In this document: positions 7,815 through 16,028 of the stretch, one piece after another | Numbering within the stretch: position 1 is the first letter of the stretch | How the letters are laid out: each line of letters opens with the position of its first letter | Assembly (NCBI GenBank): GCA_014649355.1 | Contig: BMSW01000018.1 | Span: forward strand, 93,781-157,780 | DNA from: Streptomyces althioticus | GTDB taxonomy: Bacteria; Actinomycetota; Actinomycetes; Streptomycetales; Streptomycetaceae | Length of the DNA: 64,000 nucleotides | Reading direction: 5' to 3' | Position numbers and translations under genes: made by a program | The notes under the pieces: generated by a model | Databases searched by the model: none | Seen by the model: only the letters and a program-made list of their open reading frames with translations | Told to the model about the DNA's origin: nothing

Positions 7815-9731
7815 GTGGGACGCCACAGCCGGCGCGGGCCCGCCCCCAAGGGCGACACCGCGGACACCACCGCAGCGGACGCCGCCCGCGGCGTACGTGA
7901 CGCGCCCGAGGCGCGGTACGACGACCGCCGGGGCGACGGCCAGGGCGCGGCGCTGCCGCGGCAGCAGGCGCAGGGCACTCCGCCGTACGGCACGCCACCG
8001 CACGGCACCCCGGTCCACGGGTACGGGCCGCCGGGCCGCGGGCCGGCCCCGGGCGTGCCGCCGGTGCCGGACGGATGGCAGCAGAGCGGGACCCCCGCAC
8101 ACGGTGTCCCCCGGTACGGCGGTCAGCCGCAGGGTGCGCCCGGGTACGGCGGTCAGCCGCAGGGCGCCCCCCGGTACGGCGGTCAGGCCGCGGGCGGGCC
8201 CGGTCACGGCGACGGCACTCCGCCGCGCGGGGTGCCGCAGTACGGCGAGGGGACTCCCGCACACGGTGTCCCGCGTCACGGGAACGCGGCTCCCGCGCAG
8301 GGACAGCCCCGCCCCGGGAGCGGACCCCCTCCGCAGAGCGGACCGCGCCGCGGCGACGGAACTCCTCCGCACGGTGTCCCCAGGTACGGGGACGGAACTC
8401 CTCCGCACGGTGTCCCGAGGTACGGGGACGGGACTCCTTCGCACGGTGTCCCGAGGTACAGGGAGGGAACTCCTTCGCACGGTGTCCCCAGGTACGGGGA
8501 CGGCACCCCTCCGCACGGTGTCCCGCGCCATGCGGACGGCACGCCCGCGCACGGCACCCCCCGGGTCCGCGGCGGGCACCCCGAGCAGCAGGAGACCGGG
8601 GGCGGCTGGGGGAACCCGCACGGACGCACCGCCGACGGCGCCGGGTACGGCGCGCCGGCCGCCGGGCAGGGCGTGCCCCTGCCGAGGCAGCGCCAGGCGC
8701 CCGCGGGAGGACCGCGCCGGGACTACGTGGAGGCGTTCGACGGGAGCGACGACCTCTTCACCCCGCGCAAGCCCGTGACCCGCAGTCCCGCGGACCCCTA
8801 CGCCGCCGTCACCGACCGGGACGGCGCCCCCGGCTCCGGCGTCCTCTCGGACTCGGACACCGACGCGGACACGGACGCCGGCACCGTCGTCGACGACGGG
8901 CCGCCGACGGGCGTCCCCGCGCAGACCAGGGGCGGCAAGGGGCGCGCGTTCACCGGCATAGCGGCCGCCGCCGTCACCACCGTGCTGGCCGTCGTCGTCG
9001 CGGGACAGGTCGCCGACGAGCACGACAGCCCGGGTGTCCAGTCGCAGTCCGCCGGCGAGCAGGCGCGCGACGCGCGCGAGCCCGCCTCGCGCGGCGACGA
9101 CCGGGCGACACCCGGCGCGCCCCCGGCGAAGCCGCTGACGTACGAGCAGCAGATGGACCGCGCGTTCCCGTTGGCCGCCACCCGCGCGGGCACGGGCAAG
9201 TTCTACGCCGTCAAGGGGATCGACAAGGCGCCCGGCAAGGGGCGGAAGGTCACCTACCGGGTGGACGTGGAGCGCGGGCTCGACCTGGACGGCGCGCTGT
9301 TCGCCGAGGCCGTGCACCGGACGCTCAACGACAGGCGGAGCTGGGCGCACGACGGTCTGGCCTTCGAGCGGATCGAGACCGGCGACGCCGAGTTCGTGAT
9401 CACCCTGGCCAGTCCCGGGACGACCGCCGACTGGTGCGCCAAGTCGGGCCTGGACACCACCGAGGACAACGTCTCCTGCGACTCCGCGGCCACCGAGCGA
9501 GTGATGATCAACGCCTATCGCTGGGCGCGGGGCGCCGAGACGTACGGCGACAAGATGTTCGCGTACCGCCAGATGCTGATCAACCACGAGATCGGCCACC
9601 GCCTCGGTCACAACCACGTCACCTGTGACAAGAACGGCGACCTGGCCCCGGTGATGCAGCAGCAGACCAAGTTCCTCGAGTACGACGGGATCAGCTGCCG
9701 GCCCAACGCCTGGCCTTACCCCAAGGGCTGA
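7815..9731 (+). CDS. Membrane-anchored DUF3152 protein with zincin motif and Gly/Pro repeat region
   Basis: This 638-residue protein has a long N-terminal cytoplasmic region of Gly-Val-Pro-Arg-Tyr-Gly repeats. A single membrane span follows near residues 380-400 (FTGIAAAAVTTVLAVVVAG), then an extracellular DUF3152 domain. That domain ends in HEIGHRLGHNH, an HExxHxxGHxH metal site typical of zinc metallopeptidases, so a secreted or surface peptidase activity is plausible, though not shown for the family as far as I know. Cys residues in the outer domain (DWCAKSG, VSCDSA, VTCDKNG, ISCRPN) could form disulfides. The GTG at 7815 follows a GAGG-type site, 8 nt after the hydrolase stop. Confidence 0.85.
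   Translation: MGRHSRRGPAPKGDTADTTAADAARGVRDAPEARYDDRRGDGQGAALPRQQAQGTPPYGTPPHGTPVHGYGPPGRGPAPGVPPVPDGWQQSGTPAHGVPRYGGQPQGAPGYGGQPQGAPRYGGQAAGGPGHGDGTPPRGVPQYGEGTPAHGVPRHGNAAPAQGQPRPGSGPPPQSGPRRGDGTPPHGVPRYGDGTPPHGVPRYGDGTPSHGVPRYREGTPSHGVPRYGDGTPPHGVPRHADGTPAHGTPRVRGGHPEQQETGGGWGNPHGRTADGAGYGAPAAGQGVPLPRQRQAPAGGPRRDYVEAFDGSDDLFTPRKPVTRSPADPYAAVTDRDGAPGSGVLSDSDTDADTDAGTVVDDGPPTGVPAQTRGGKGRAFTGIAAAAVTTVLAVVVAGQVADEHDSPGVQSQSAGEQARDAREPASRGDDRATPGAPPAKPLTYEQQMDRAFPLAATRAGTGKFYAVKGIDKAPGKGRKVTYRVDVERGLDLDGALFAEAVHRTLNDRRSWAHDGLAFERIETGDAEFVITLASPGTTADWCAKSGLDTTEDNVSCDSAATERVMINAYRWARGAETYGDKMFAYRQMLINHEIGHRLGHNHVTCDKNGDLAPVMQQQTKFLEYDGISCRPNAWPYPKG
8355..8534 (+). repeat. 36-bp tandem repeats inside the DUF3152 gene
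   Basis: Five 36-bp units start at 8355, 8391, 8427, 8463 and 8499, each coding a 12-residue unit close to GDGTPPHGVPRY. Less regular relatives extend upstream to about 8090. They are in frame and translated, so this is a coding minisatellite and not a CRISPR array: the units are contiguous and there are no unique spacers. Confidence 0.9.
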
Positions 9732-9868
9732 CCCGCCCGGCCCTCCACTGCGGGGTGCGCCGGGTGGTGGTCCCGAAGCGGCTCGCGCCCGTCGTGCGCC
9801 CGTCGTGCGCCGGTCTCAGCACGGCGAACGCGATCCGCGCGGGAAAGTTACGCGCGTTCACCCCTTTT

Positions 9869-9902
9869 GGTGGCGTGATGGACAACCGTCCATCACGCCA
9901 CC
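9869..9902. promoter_or_regulatory. 15-bp perfect inverted repeat upstream of the glycosyltransferase operon
   Basis: Positions 9869-9883 are perfectly complementary to 9888-9902 with the loop AACC, preceded by a short T-run on the plus strand. It lies 138 bp past the DUF3152 stop and 79 bp before the GTG of the glycosyltransferase. It could terminate the upstream operon or be an operator or leader hairpin for the downstream one. The perfect symmetry around TGGACAACCGTCCA is also compatible with a dimeric regulator site. Confidence 0.65.
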
Positions 9903-9980
9903 GTCCTGTCCGCATACGTTCGTCCCGCTGCGAGCCGCCGGGTCAACGGCGGCTCCCGACGGGAGAACGGGGGTGCACAC

Positions 9981-11714
9981 GTGCGCATCGGACTGCTTAC
10001 GGAGGGTGGCTATCCGTATGTGGGCGGTGAGGGCGGGGTGTGGTGCGACCGCCTGGTGCGTGGGCTCGACGGACACGAGTTCGACGTCTACGCGTTCAGT
10101 GTCGGCCAGGGCCAGGAGGACGCCGGCTGGGTCGAGCTGCCGCCCCAGGTCCGGCGCGTGCGCACGGCGCCGCTGTGGGCCGCCGAGGAGGACGGGGTGG
10201 TCCACGGCCGCCGCGCCCGCCGGCGTTTCGCCGAGCACTACGGCGAACTGACCGCCGCCCTCTGCACCTCCGCCGAGCCCGGCGCTGCGGAAAAGCCTGG
10301 CACCGCTGAGGCGGACCGTTTCGCCAACGCGCTCCACGGGCTCGCCGAGCTCGCCCGCGACGAGGGCGGGCTGGTCGCCGCGCTGCGCTCCGAGCAGGCC
10401 GTGCGCGCCCTGGAGCGCGCCTGTCGTGCGCCCGGAGCGCGCCGCGCGGCGCGCGAGGCCCGCGTCTCCGACCTGCTGACCGTCGCCGACCATCTGGAGC
10501 GCGCCCTGCGCCCCCTCTCGCTCGACTGGTACGAGGAGGACGGCCTCGGCGCCGTCGACCTCTGCCACGCCGCGTCCGGCGGCATCGCCGCGCTCCCCGG
10601 TCTGCTCGCCCGCCACTTCTTCGGCGTCCCGCTGCTGGTCACCGAGTACGGCGTCCGCCTGCGCACCCACTACCTCACGCGCCCCGACGCCTCACCCGCC
10701 GTACGCTCCCTGCTCGCCGCCTTTCACGGCCTGCTGACCGCCGAGACCTACCGCGCCGCGTCCTACCTCGTCCCCGGCAACGCCCACGCCCGCCGCTGGC
10801 AGGAGCGCTGCGGCGCCGACCGGACCAAACTGCGCACCATCCACCCCGGCCTGGACGCCACGCCCTTCGCGCGCGTCGGCGAGGACCGCGGGGAGGAGGA
10901 GCGGGAGAAGAGCGAGAAGCGGGAGACGCGGGGGAAGGGGGAGACGCGGGAGCACGCCGAGCCGCACACCCTCGTCTGGCTCGGCCGGGTGGAGCCCGCC
11001 AGGGACCTGGTCTCGCTGCTGCACGCCTTCGCGGAGGTCCGCGCGGCCGAGCCCGGCACCCGGTTGCGCATCGTCGGGCGCCCCTCAGGACCCGAGGGCG
11101 AGGCGTACCTCGGCCACTGCCGGGCCCTGGCCGCCCAGCTCTTCCCGGATGAGGCCGACGGCCCGCACGCCGTCGGGCGCAACCCGGTGTCCTTCGAGGA
11201 ACTCGGCGGTCCCGGCGCGGAGACCACCGCCGACGTCCACGCCGGCGCGACCGTCACGGTGCTGTCCAGCGTCGTCGAGGGGTTCCCGGTCGGGCTGATC
11301 GAGGCGATGTTCTGCGGACGCGCGACGGTCTCCACGGACGTCGGCGCGGTCGTCGAGGTGATCGGCGGAACCGGCCTCGTCGTACCGCCGCGCAATCCGC
11401 GGGCGCTCGCCGAGGCGTGCGTCTCGCTGCTGCGGGACCCCGAGCGCCGTGCGCGTCTCGGAGCGGCCGCGCGCGCCCGGGCGCTGGAACTGTTCAGCGT
11501 CGAGCAGAACGTCGCGGCGTTCCGCGGCCTCTACCTCGAGACCGTCGCCCGCACCCCGGTACGCCGGCCCGCCCTCGACGGCGCCGGAGACCCGCAGCCC
11601 TTCGCCGCGCCCGCCGAGGCCCATGTCCCCGGCCACTGGACCGAACCCACCCCCCGCGCCGTCCCCACCTGGGCCGTGGAGACGCCGGAGCCCGTCACGG
11701 AGACCGTCCGATGA
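9981..11714 (+). CDS. PelF-like family 4 glycosyltransferase (DUF3492 plus GT4)
   Basis: This is a cytoplasmic or membrane-associated GT-B glycosyltransferase of 577 aa that would use a nucleotide sugar to build an exopolysaccharide. The N-terminus MRIGLLTEGGYPYVGGEGGV matches the DUF3492 opening of PelF-type enzymes. The C-terminal half has the retaining GT4 features: VWLGRVEPARDL near residue 333, LRIVGRPSGP, and the EGFPVGLIEAMFCGRATVST donor-binding block near 433-452. A charged Glu/Lys/Arg insert lies around residues 305-325. The GTG at 9981 follows a GGGGG-rich site. Its last codons overlap the next start (ATGA), so translation is coupled. Substrate identity is inferred from family only. 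Confidence 0.85.
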   Translation: MRIGLLTEGGYPYVGGEGGVWCDRLVRGLDGHEFDVYAFSVGQGQEDAGWVELPPQVRRVRTAPLWAAEEDGVVHGRRARRRFAEHYGELTAALCTSAEPGAAEKPGTAEADRFANALHGLAELARDEGGLVAALRSEQAVRALERACRAPGARRAAREARVSDLLTVADHLERALRPLSLDWYEEDGLGAVDLCHAASGGIAALPGLLARHFFGVPLLVTEYGVRLRTHYLTRPDASPAVRSLLAAFHGLLTAETYRAASYLVPGNAHARRWQERCGADRTKLRTIHPGLDATPFARVGEDRGEEEREKSEKRETRGKGETREHAEPHTLVWLGRVEPARDLVSLLHAFAEVRAAEPGTRLRIVGRPSGPEGEAYLGHCRALAAQLFPDEADGPHAVGRNPVSFEELGGPGAETTADVHAGATVTVLSSVVEGFPVGLIEAMFCGRATVSTDVGAVVEVIGGTGLVVPPRNPRALAEACVSLLRDPERRARLGAAARARALELFSVEQNVAAFRGLYLETVARTPVRRPALDGAGDPQPFAAPAEAHVPGHWTEPTPRAVPTWAVETPEPVTETVR

Positions 11715-12856
11715 CCGACCTCAGCGAACTCGACCGCGGCGCCGCCCCCGGAGCGGCCGACCCGGTCAAGGTGCTGCTGCACCGCCACCGCGAGCTGTGC
11801 GAACGCGCCGTGGACCCACTGGAGATCGCGGCGGGCCTGGAGGCCCACGGCATCACCGACCGGACCGCCGCCCGCTTCCGCCACCGCGACGTCTTCTCCC
11901 TCGCGGAGGAGCTCTACGCCCGCGTCCCGCGCGACGCCGACACCGCGTCCGACGCACCCGCCGCACCGGACGCCCCGGCCCGCGAGAACGACCGCCGCCG
12001 GTCCGTCGCCGTGCTCCTGCTCCCGCTGCTGCCCGGCACGCTGTGCGCCGCCGCGCTGATCGCGCTGGCCCGCACCCACGGCCAGACCCGCCTGTACGCG
12101 GCCGCCGCCGGCCTGGTCGCCGTCGCCCTCGCCCTGCGGGCCACGCTGCGCCGCGGACCGCTGGCCCTCACCGACGCCCTCGCCTCCCGGTCGGCGACCG
12201 GCACCTGGACCTGCCTGCTCCTCGCCTACGCCGTGCTGGGCGACGGCCTGCTGCGCACCGCCGTCACCGGCGGCCCCGACGGACTGCCCGACGGCACCAC
12301 GGGCGGCGACTGGCCCCTGGCCCTCGCGCCGCTCCTCGCGCTCACCCTCGCCGTGGCGCCCGCTACCTGGACGGCCGGTCTCTTCCTCACCCACGCGCGC
12401 CGCAAACTCGCCGCCAGCCGCGGCCTGGAGGACTTCGCCGCCTCCGTCCGGCCCGTACTGCTCGGCACCGTCGCCCTGTTCCTGGGGGCGCTGGCCGCGC
12501 TCGTCGCCCTGTGCGCGCCGTTCCTGGACGCGGAGCCCGTCTCCCCGTCGGTCCTCGCCCTGGGCGCCCTCCTTCTCGTCGCCCGGCTGCTCACCGTGCA
12601 CGGCTTCACCCACGCCCCGCGCGTGATCCTCATGCTCACCGCCGGCGCGCAGGTGCTCGCGCCCGCCACCGTCTTCGCGGCCCGGCTGCCCGGCTGCGCC
12701 GCACTGGGCGCGCCGGTGGAGGCCCTCACCGCCGCCTGGGGACCCACCGCCGTACCCGTCCTGGCCTGCGGCGCGGGCGCCTCGATCCTGCTCGTGCACG
12801 CCTCCCGCACCCTCGCCCGCGCCTCGGCGCACCTGCGGCCGGAGCAGGCGCGGTGA
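11711..12856 (+). CDS. Polytopic membrane protein of the glycosyltransferase operon
   Basis: This 381-residue protein begins with a cytoplasmic stretch of about 90 residues holding a conserved-looking helix pair (KVLLHRHRELCERAVDPLEI, then AAGLEAHGITDRTAARFRHR). About eight hydrophobic segments follow, near residues 95-117, 126-145, 163-185, 205-228, 245-270, 276-298, 306-327 and 340-365. The ATG at 11711 overlaps the glycosyltransferase stop by 4 nt. By position it could play the part PelG plays in Pel systems, a membrane partner for polymer export, but I see no direct sequence match and do not claim homology. Confidence 0.75.
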   Translation: MTDLSELDRGAAPGAADPVKVLLHRHRELCERAVDPLEIAAGLEAHGITDRTAARFRHRDVFSLAEELYARVPRDADTASDAPAAPDAPARENDRRRSVAVLLLPLLPGTLCAAALIALARTHGQTRLYAAAAGLVAVALALRATLRRGPLALTDALASRSATGTWTCLLLAYAVLGDGLLRTAVTGGPDGLPDGTTGGDWPLALAPLLALTLAVAPATWTAGLFLTHARRKLAASRGLEDFAASVRPVLLGTVALFLGALAALVALCAPFLDAEPVSPSVLALGALLLVARLLTVHGFTHAPRVILMLTAGAQVLAPATVFAARLPGCAALGAPVEALTAAWGPTAVPVLACGAGASILLVHASRTLARASAHLRPEQAR

Positions 12857-12930
12857 CCGGCCGCGACCGCCGCGCGGCCCGGACGGCCGCGGCCCCCGAG
12901 CCCTCGACCCCCCTTGAAGGAGAACCCCGC

Positions 12931-12978
12931 ATGACCTGCCGTCCCGTCACCGACCGCCGCGAAGGAGCCGACCGATGA
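12931..12978 (+). CDS. Possible 15-residue translationally coupled mini-ORF
   Basis: ATG at 12931 has an excellent ribosome binding site (GAAGGAGA, 12916-12923). It encodes MTCRPVTDRREGADR and stops at 12976-12978, overlapping the ATG of the epimerase gene at 12975. A second GAAGGAG lies inside it at 12961-12967 and serves the epimerase. It could be a coupling peptide, a remnant, or an alternative initiation arrangement. Its reality depends on conservation. Confidence 0.35.
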   Translation: MTCRPVTDRREGADR

Positions 12979-13985
12979 GGGTCCTGCTGATCGGAGCCAA
13001 CGGCTACCTCGGCCGCTTCGTCGCCGACCGCCTGCTCGCCGACCCCGCCGTCCAGCTCACCGCCCTCGGCCGGGGCGACGACGCCGACGTCCGCTTCGAC
13101 CTCGCCACCGGCAGCCCGGGCGCCCTCACCCGCTTCCTCGACGCCGTCCACCCCGGCGTCGTCATCAACTGCGCCGGCGCCACCCGGGGCGGCGCCCGCG
13201 AACTCACCCGGCACAACACGGTCGCCGTCGCCACCATCTGCGAGGCGCTGCGCCGCAGCGGCTGCGGGGCGCGGCTCGTCCAGATCGGCTGCGGCTCCGA
13301 GTACGGACCCAGCCAGCCGGGATCCTCCACCGCCGAGGACGCCGTCCCCCGCCCCGGCGGCCCGTACGGCGTCAGCAAGCTCGCCGCCACCGAACTGGTC
13401 CTCGGCTCCGGCCTGGACGCCGTGGTGCTACGGGTCTTCTCGCCCGTCGGACCCGGCACCCCGGCCGGCTCCCCGCTCGGCCGCCTCGCCGAGGCGATGC
13501 GCCGCGCCATGCAGTCCGGCGACGGCGAGCTGAAGCTCGGCGGCCTCGGCGCCCAGCGCGACTTCGTCGACGTCCGCGACGTGGCCCGCGCCGTGCACGC
13601 CGCCTCGCTCTCCGCCGCACAGGGCGTCATCAACATCGGCTCCGGCCGCGCCGTCCGCCTCCGGGACGCCGCCGGGATCCTCGCCCGGGTGGCCGGCTAC
13701 GGCGGCGCCCTCAACGAACTCGACGGCCTGCCCCACCCCGGACCCGTCCACGCCACCCACACCGCCCACGCGACCCACCTGCGGGCGACCATCGGACACC
13801 CGCGCGCCGAGGCGGACCACCACCCCGCCGCCACCTCGCCCGCCGCGTTCCCGTACCCGGACGGGTGCGGGGCCTGGCAGCAGGCCGATGTACGCACCGC
13901 CCGCGACCGCCTCGGCTGGCGCCCCCGCATCAACCTCGAGGAGTCCCTCGCGGACATCTGGATGGAGGCGGCGTGCCGTATCTGA
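12975..13985 (+). CDS. NAD-dependent epimerase/dehydratase (extended SDR)
   Basis: This 336-residue cytoplasmic nucleotide-sugar-modifying enzyme has the Rossmann motif GANGYLG at residues 7-13. The active-site Ser/Tyr/Lys triad is seen in GCGSEYG and YGVSK (about 135 onward), and the ending RLGWRPRINLEESLADIW is typical for the family. A His/Thr/Ala-rich insert around residues 255-290 is unusual. In the Pel comparison a UDP-GlcNAc 4-epimerase supplies UDP-GalNAc, and this gene could do that, though the sugar cannot be read from sequence. The ATG at 12975 has GAAGGAG 7 nt upstream. The gene overlaps the next by 13 nt. Confidence 0.85.
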   Translation: MRVLLIGANGYLGRFVADRLLADPAVQLTALGRGDDADVRFDLATGSPGALTRFLDAVHPGVVINCAGATRGGARELTRHNTVAVATICEALRRSGCGARLVQIGCGSEYGPSQPGSSTAEDAVPRPGGPYGVSKLAATELVLGSGLDAVVLRVFSPVGPGTPAGSPLGRLAEAMRRAMQSGDGELKLGGLGAQRDFVDVRDVARAVHAASLSAAQGVINIGSGRAVRLRDAAGILARVAGYGGALNELDGLPHPGPVHATHTAHATHLRATIGHPRAEADHHPAATSPAAFPYPDGCGAWQQADVRTARDRLGWRPRINLEESLADIWMEAACRI

Positions 13986-14734
13986 CCCGGACCAGACAGG
14001 GCCCCACCGCCACGGGGTTCGGCACCGGCCTCGGCGTCCCGGGCGTCGCCCACCCGCTCCTCGCCCCCGACGAGTGGAACCGGCTGGGCCGCCCCGGCAC
14101 GCCCCTGCACTGGGTGGTGCTCGACGTCGCCGACGGCCCCGGCGTCCAGCCCGACCCGCACTGCCTGGAGGCGGCGGGGCGGCTGCGCAACGCGGGCGTC
14201 CGCGTCCTCGGGCGCATCGACGCCGCCTACGGGCTGCGCGGCTTCGGGGAGATCGTCTCGGACGCCCACCGCTTCCACGACTGGTACCGGGTCGACGGCT
14301 TCCTCCTGGACCGCTGCCCCGCCGGCCGCGAGGACCTGCCCGAGGTACGGCGCTCCGTCGCCACCCTCCGGGTGATCCACGAGGACGCCCACGTCGTCCT
14401 CGGGCACGGCACCCATCCGTACCCCGGCTACGCCGAGCACGCCGACCAGCTGGTCACCTTCTCGGGGCCGTGGAGCGACTACCGCTGGTCCCAGGTCGCC
14501 GAGTGGACCGCGGACCATCCGCCGGAGCGGTTCTGCCACTTCGTGCACGGCGTGCCCCGGCCGCATCTGGAGGAGGCACTGCGCATCGCCCGCTGGCAGG
14601 GCGCCGGAACCATCTACTTCACCGACCACTCGGACCGGGGCTCCGGCCGCGCGGCACCGGCGGACCCGTGGGGAGCGCTGCCCGGCTACTGGGACGACAT
14701 CGTCTCGCGTGTCGGAACGGGTGTCTCGGAATGA
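13973..14734 (+). CDS. Spherulin-4 / GH135-like protein without signal peptide
   Basis: The 253-residue product follows the spherulin-4 (Sph3, glycoside hydrolase 135) pattern: WVVLDVADGPGVQPDP, then AGVRVLGRIDAAYGLR, WYRVDGFLLDRCP, VVLGHGTHPYPGY and GTIYFTDH. GH135 members cut galactosaminogalactan-type polymers. Two active-site acids look altered: the expected Asp-Glu after GFFL is Asp-Arg (LLDR), and the usual Glu in the VTFE motif is Ser (VTFSGPW). It may bind rather than cleave sugar, or cleave differently. No signal peptide is present, so a cytoplasmic role is likely. The GTG at 13973 has GGAGG 4 nt upstream and overlaps the epimerase. Confidence 0.8.
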   Translation: MPYLTRTRQGPTATGFGTGLGVPGVAHPLLAPDEWNRLGRPGTPLHWVVLDVADGPGVQPDPHCLEAAGRLRNAGVRVLGRIDAAYGLRGFGEIVSDAHRFHDWYRVDGFLLDRCPAGREDLPEVRRSVATLRVIHEDAHVVLGHGTHPYPGYAEHADQLVTFSGPWSDYRWSQVAEWTADHPPERFCHFVHGVPRPHLEEALRIARWQGAGTIYFTDHSDRGSGRAAPADPWGALPGYWDDIVSRVGTGVSE

Positions 14735-14753
14735 AAAAGGGCATGGCAGTGTT
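14728..14753 (+). promoter_or_regulatory. Sigma-R-type promoter for moeZ
   Basis: GGAAT at 14728-14732 is followed by exactly 18 nt and GTT at 14751-14753, the established sigma-R (SigR) consensus GGAAT-N18-GTT. It overlaps the last codons of the spherulin-like gene and lies 44 bp before the moeZ GTG. This would link moeZ to thiol-oxidative stress. Confidence 0.75.
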
Positions 14754-14797
14754 GAGCGGAGAACAACCGTAGTGATTGACCGACCAACGGAGTCCCC

Positions 14798-15976
14798 GTG
14801 TCGCTGCCACCCCTGGTCGAGCCGGCCCCCGAGCTCACCGTAGACGAGGTCCGCAGGTACTCCCGCCACCTGATCATCCCCGACGTGGGCATGGACGGGC
14901 AGAAGCGGCTGAAGAACGCCAAGGTGCTCTTTGTGGGCGCCGGCGGCCTGGGCTCGCCGGGTCTGATGTACATGGCCGCGGCGGGCGTGGGCACGCTCGG
15001 CATCGTGGAGTTCGACGAGGTCGACGAGTCGAACCTGCAGCGCCAGATCATCCACAGCCAGTCCGACATCGGCCGCCCCAAGGCCGAGTCCGCCCGTGAC
15101 ACGATCAAGGGGATCAACCCCTACGTGAACGTGGTCCTGCACGAGGAGCGGCTCGAGGCCGACAACGTGATGGACCTGTTCAGCCAGTACGACCTGATCG
15201 TCGACGGCACGGACAACTTCGCGACCCGCTACCTGGTCAACGACGCCTGCGTCCTGCTGAACAAGCCGTACGTCTGGGGTTCCATCTACCGCTTCGACGG
15301 CCAGGCGTCCGTCTTCTGGTCCGAGCACGGCCCCTGCTACCGCTGCCTCTACCCGGAGCCCCCGCCCCCCGGCATGGTCCCCTCCTGCGCCGAGGGCGGC
15401 GTCCTGGGCGTGCTCTGCGCGTCCATCGGCTCCATCCAGGCCAACGAGGCCATCAAGCTCCTGGCCGGCATCGGCGAGCCGCTCGTCGGCCGCCTGATGA
15501 TCTACGACGCCCTGGAGATGCAGTACCGCCAGGTCAAGGTCCGCAAGGACCCCGACTGCGCGATCTGCGGCGAGAACCCGACCGTCACCGAGCTCATCGA
15601 CTACGAGGCCTTCTGCGGCGTCGTGTCCGAGGAGGCCCAGGCGGCGGCCGCCGACTCCACGATCACTCCCAAGCAGCTCAAGGAGTGGATGGACGACGGC
15701 GAGAACATCGAGCTCATCGACGTCCGCGAGCCGAACGAGTTCGAGATCGTCTCCATCCCGGGCGCCCGGCTGATCCCGAAGAACGAGTTCCTCATGGGCA
15801 ACGCCCTGGAGAGCCTGCCGCAGGACAAGAAGATCGTCTTGAACTGCAAGACGGGTGTCCGCAGTGCGGAAGTCCTCGCCGTCCTGAAGTCCGCGGGCTT
15901 CTCCGACGCCGTCCACGTCGGCGGCGGCGTCATCGGCTGGGTCAACCAGATCGAGCCGGAGAAGCCGGTCTACTAG
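14798..15976 (+). CDS. moeZ: MoeZ-type adenylyltransferase/sulfurtransferase
   Basis: This cytoplasmic enzyme adenylates the C-terminal Gly of ubiquitin-like sulfur carrier proteins (MoaD, ThiS and CysO types) and then thiolates them. It serves molybdopterin, thiamine and other sulfur-using pathways. Residues 1-270 form the E1/ThiF domain with the nucleotide motif GAGGLGS (47-53), the DGTDNF loop, and zinc Cys pairs in CYRCLYP and CAIC. Residues about 285-390 form a rhodanese domain with Cys350 in LNCKTGVRS as the persulfide site. The length of 392 aa is normal for MoeZ. The GTG at 14798 is in the conserved position. The moaE gene in this window (47281) belongs to the same cofactor pathway. 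Confidence 0.95.
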   Translation: MSLPPLVEPAPELTVDEVRRYSRHLIIPDVGMDGQKRLKNAKVLFVGAGGLGSPGLMYMAAAGVGTLGIVEFDEVDESNLQRQIIHSQSDIGRPKAESARDTIKGINPYVNVVLHEERLEADNVMDLFSQYDLIVDGTDNFATRYLVNDACVLLNKPYVWGSIYRFDGQASVFWSEHGPCYRCLYPEPPPPGMVPSCAEGGVLGVLCASIGSIQANEAIKLLAGIGEPLVGRLMIYDALEMQYRQVKVRKDPDCAICGENPTVTELIDYEAFCGVVSEEAQAAAADSTITPKQLKEWMDDGENIELIDVREPNEFEIVSIPGARLIPKNEFLMGNALESLPQDKKIVLNCKTGVRSAEVLAVLKSAGFSDAVHVGGGVIGWVNQIEPEKPVY

Positions 15977-16028
15977 GCCGTACCGGCCGGAAAGGTCCAC
16001 GCGACCGCTCCGGCCGTCACCGGGTCCT

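Noticed and set aside
8355..8534. Regular 36-bp repeats that could suggest a CRISPR array
   Set aside because: The units are contiguous with no spacers, lie in frame in a gene and code a protein repeat.
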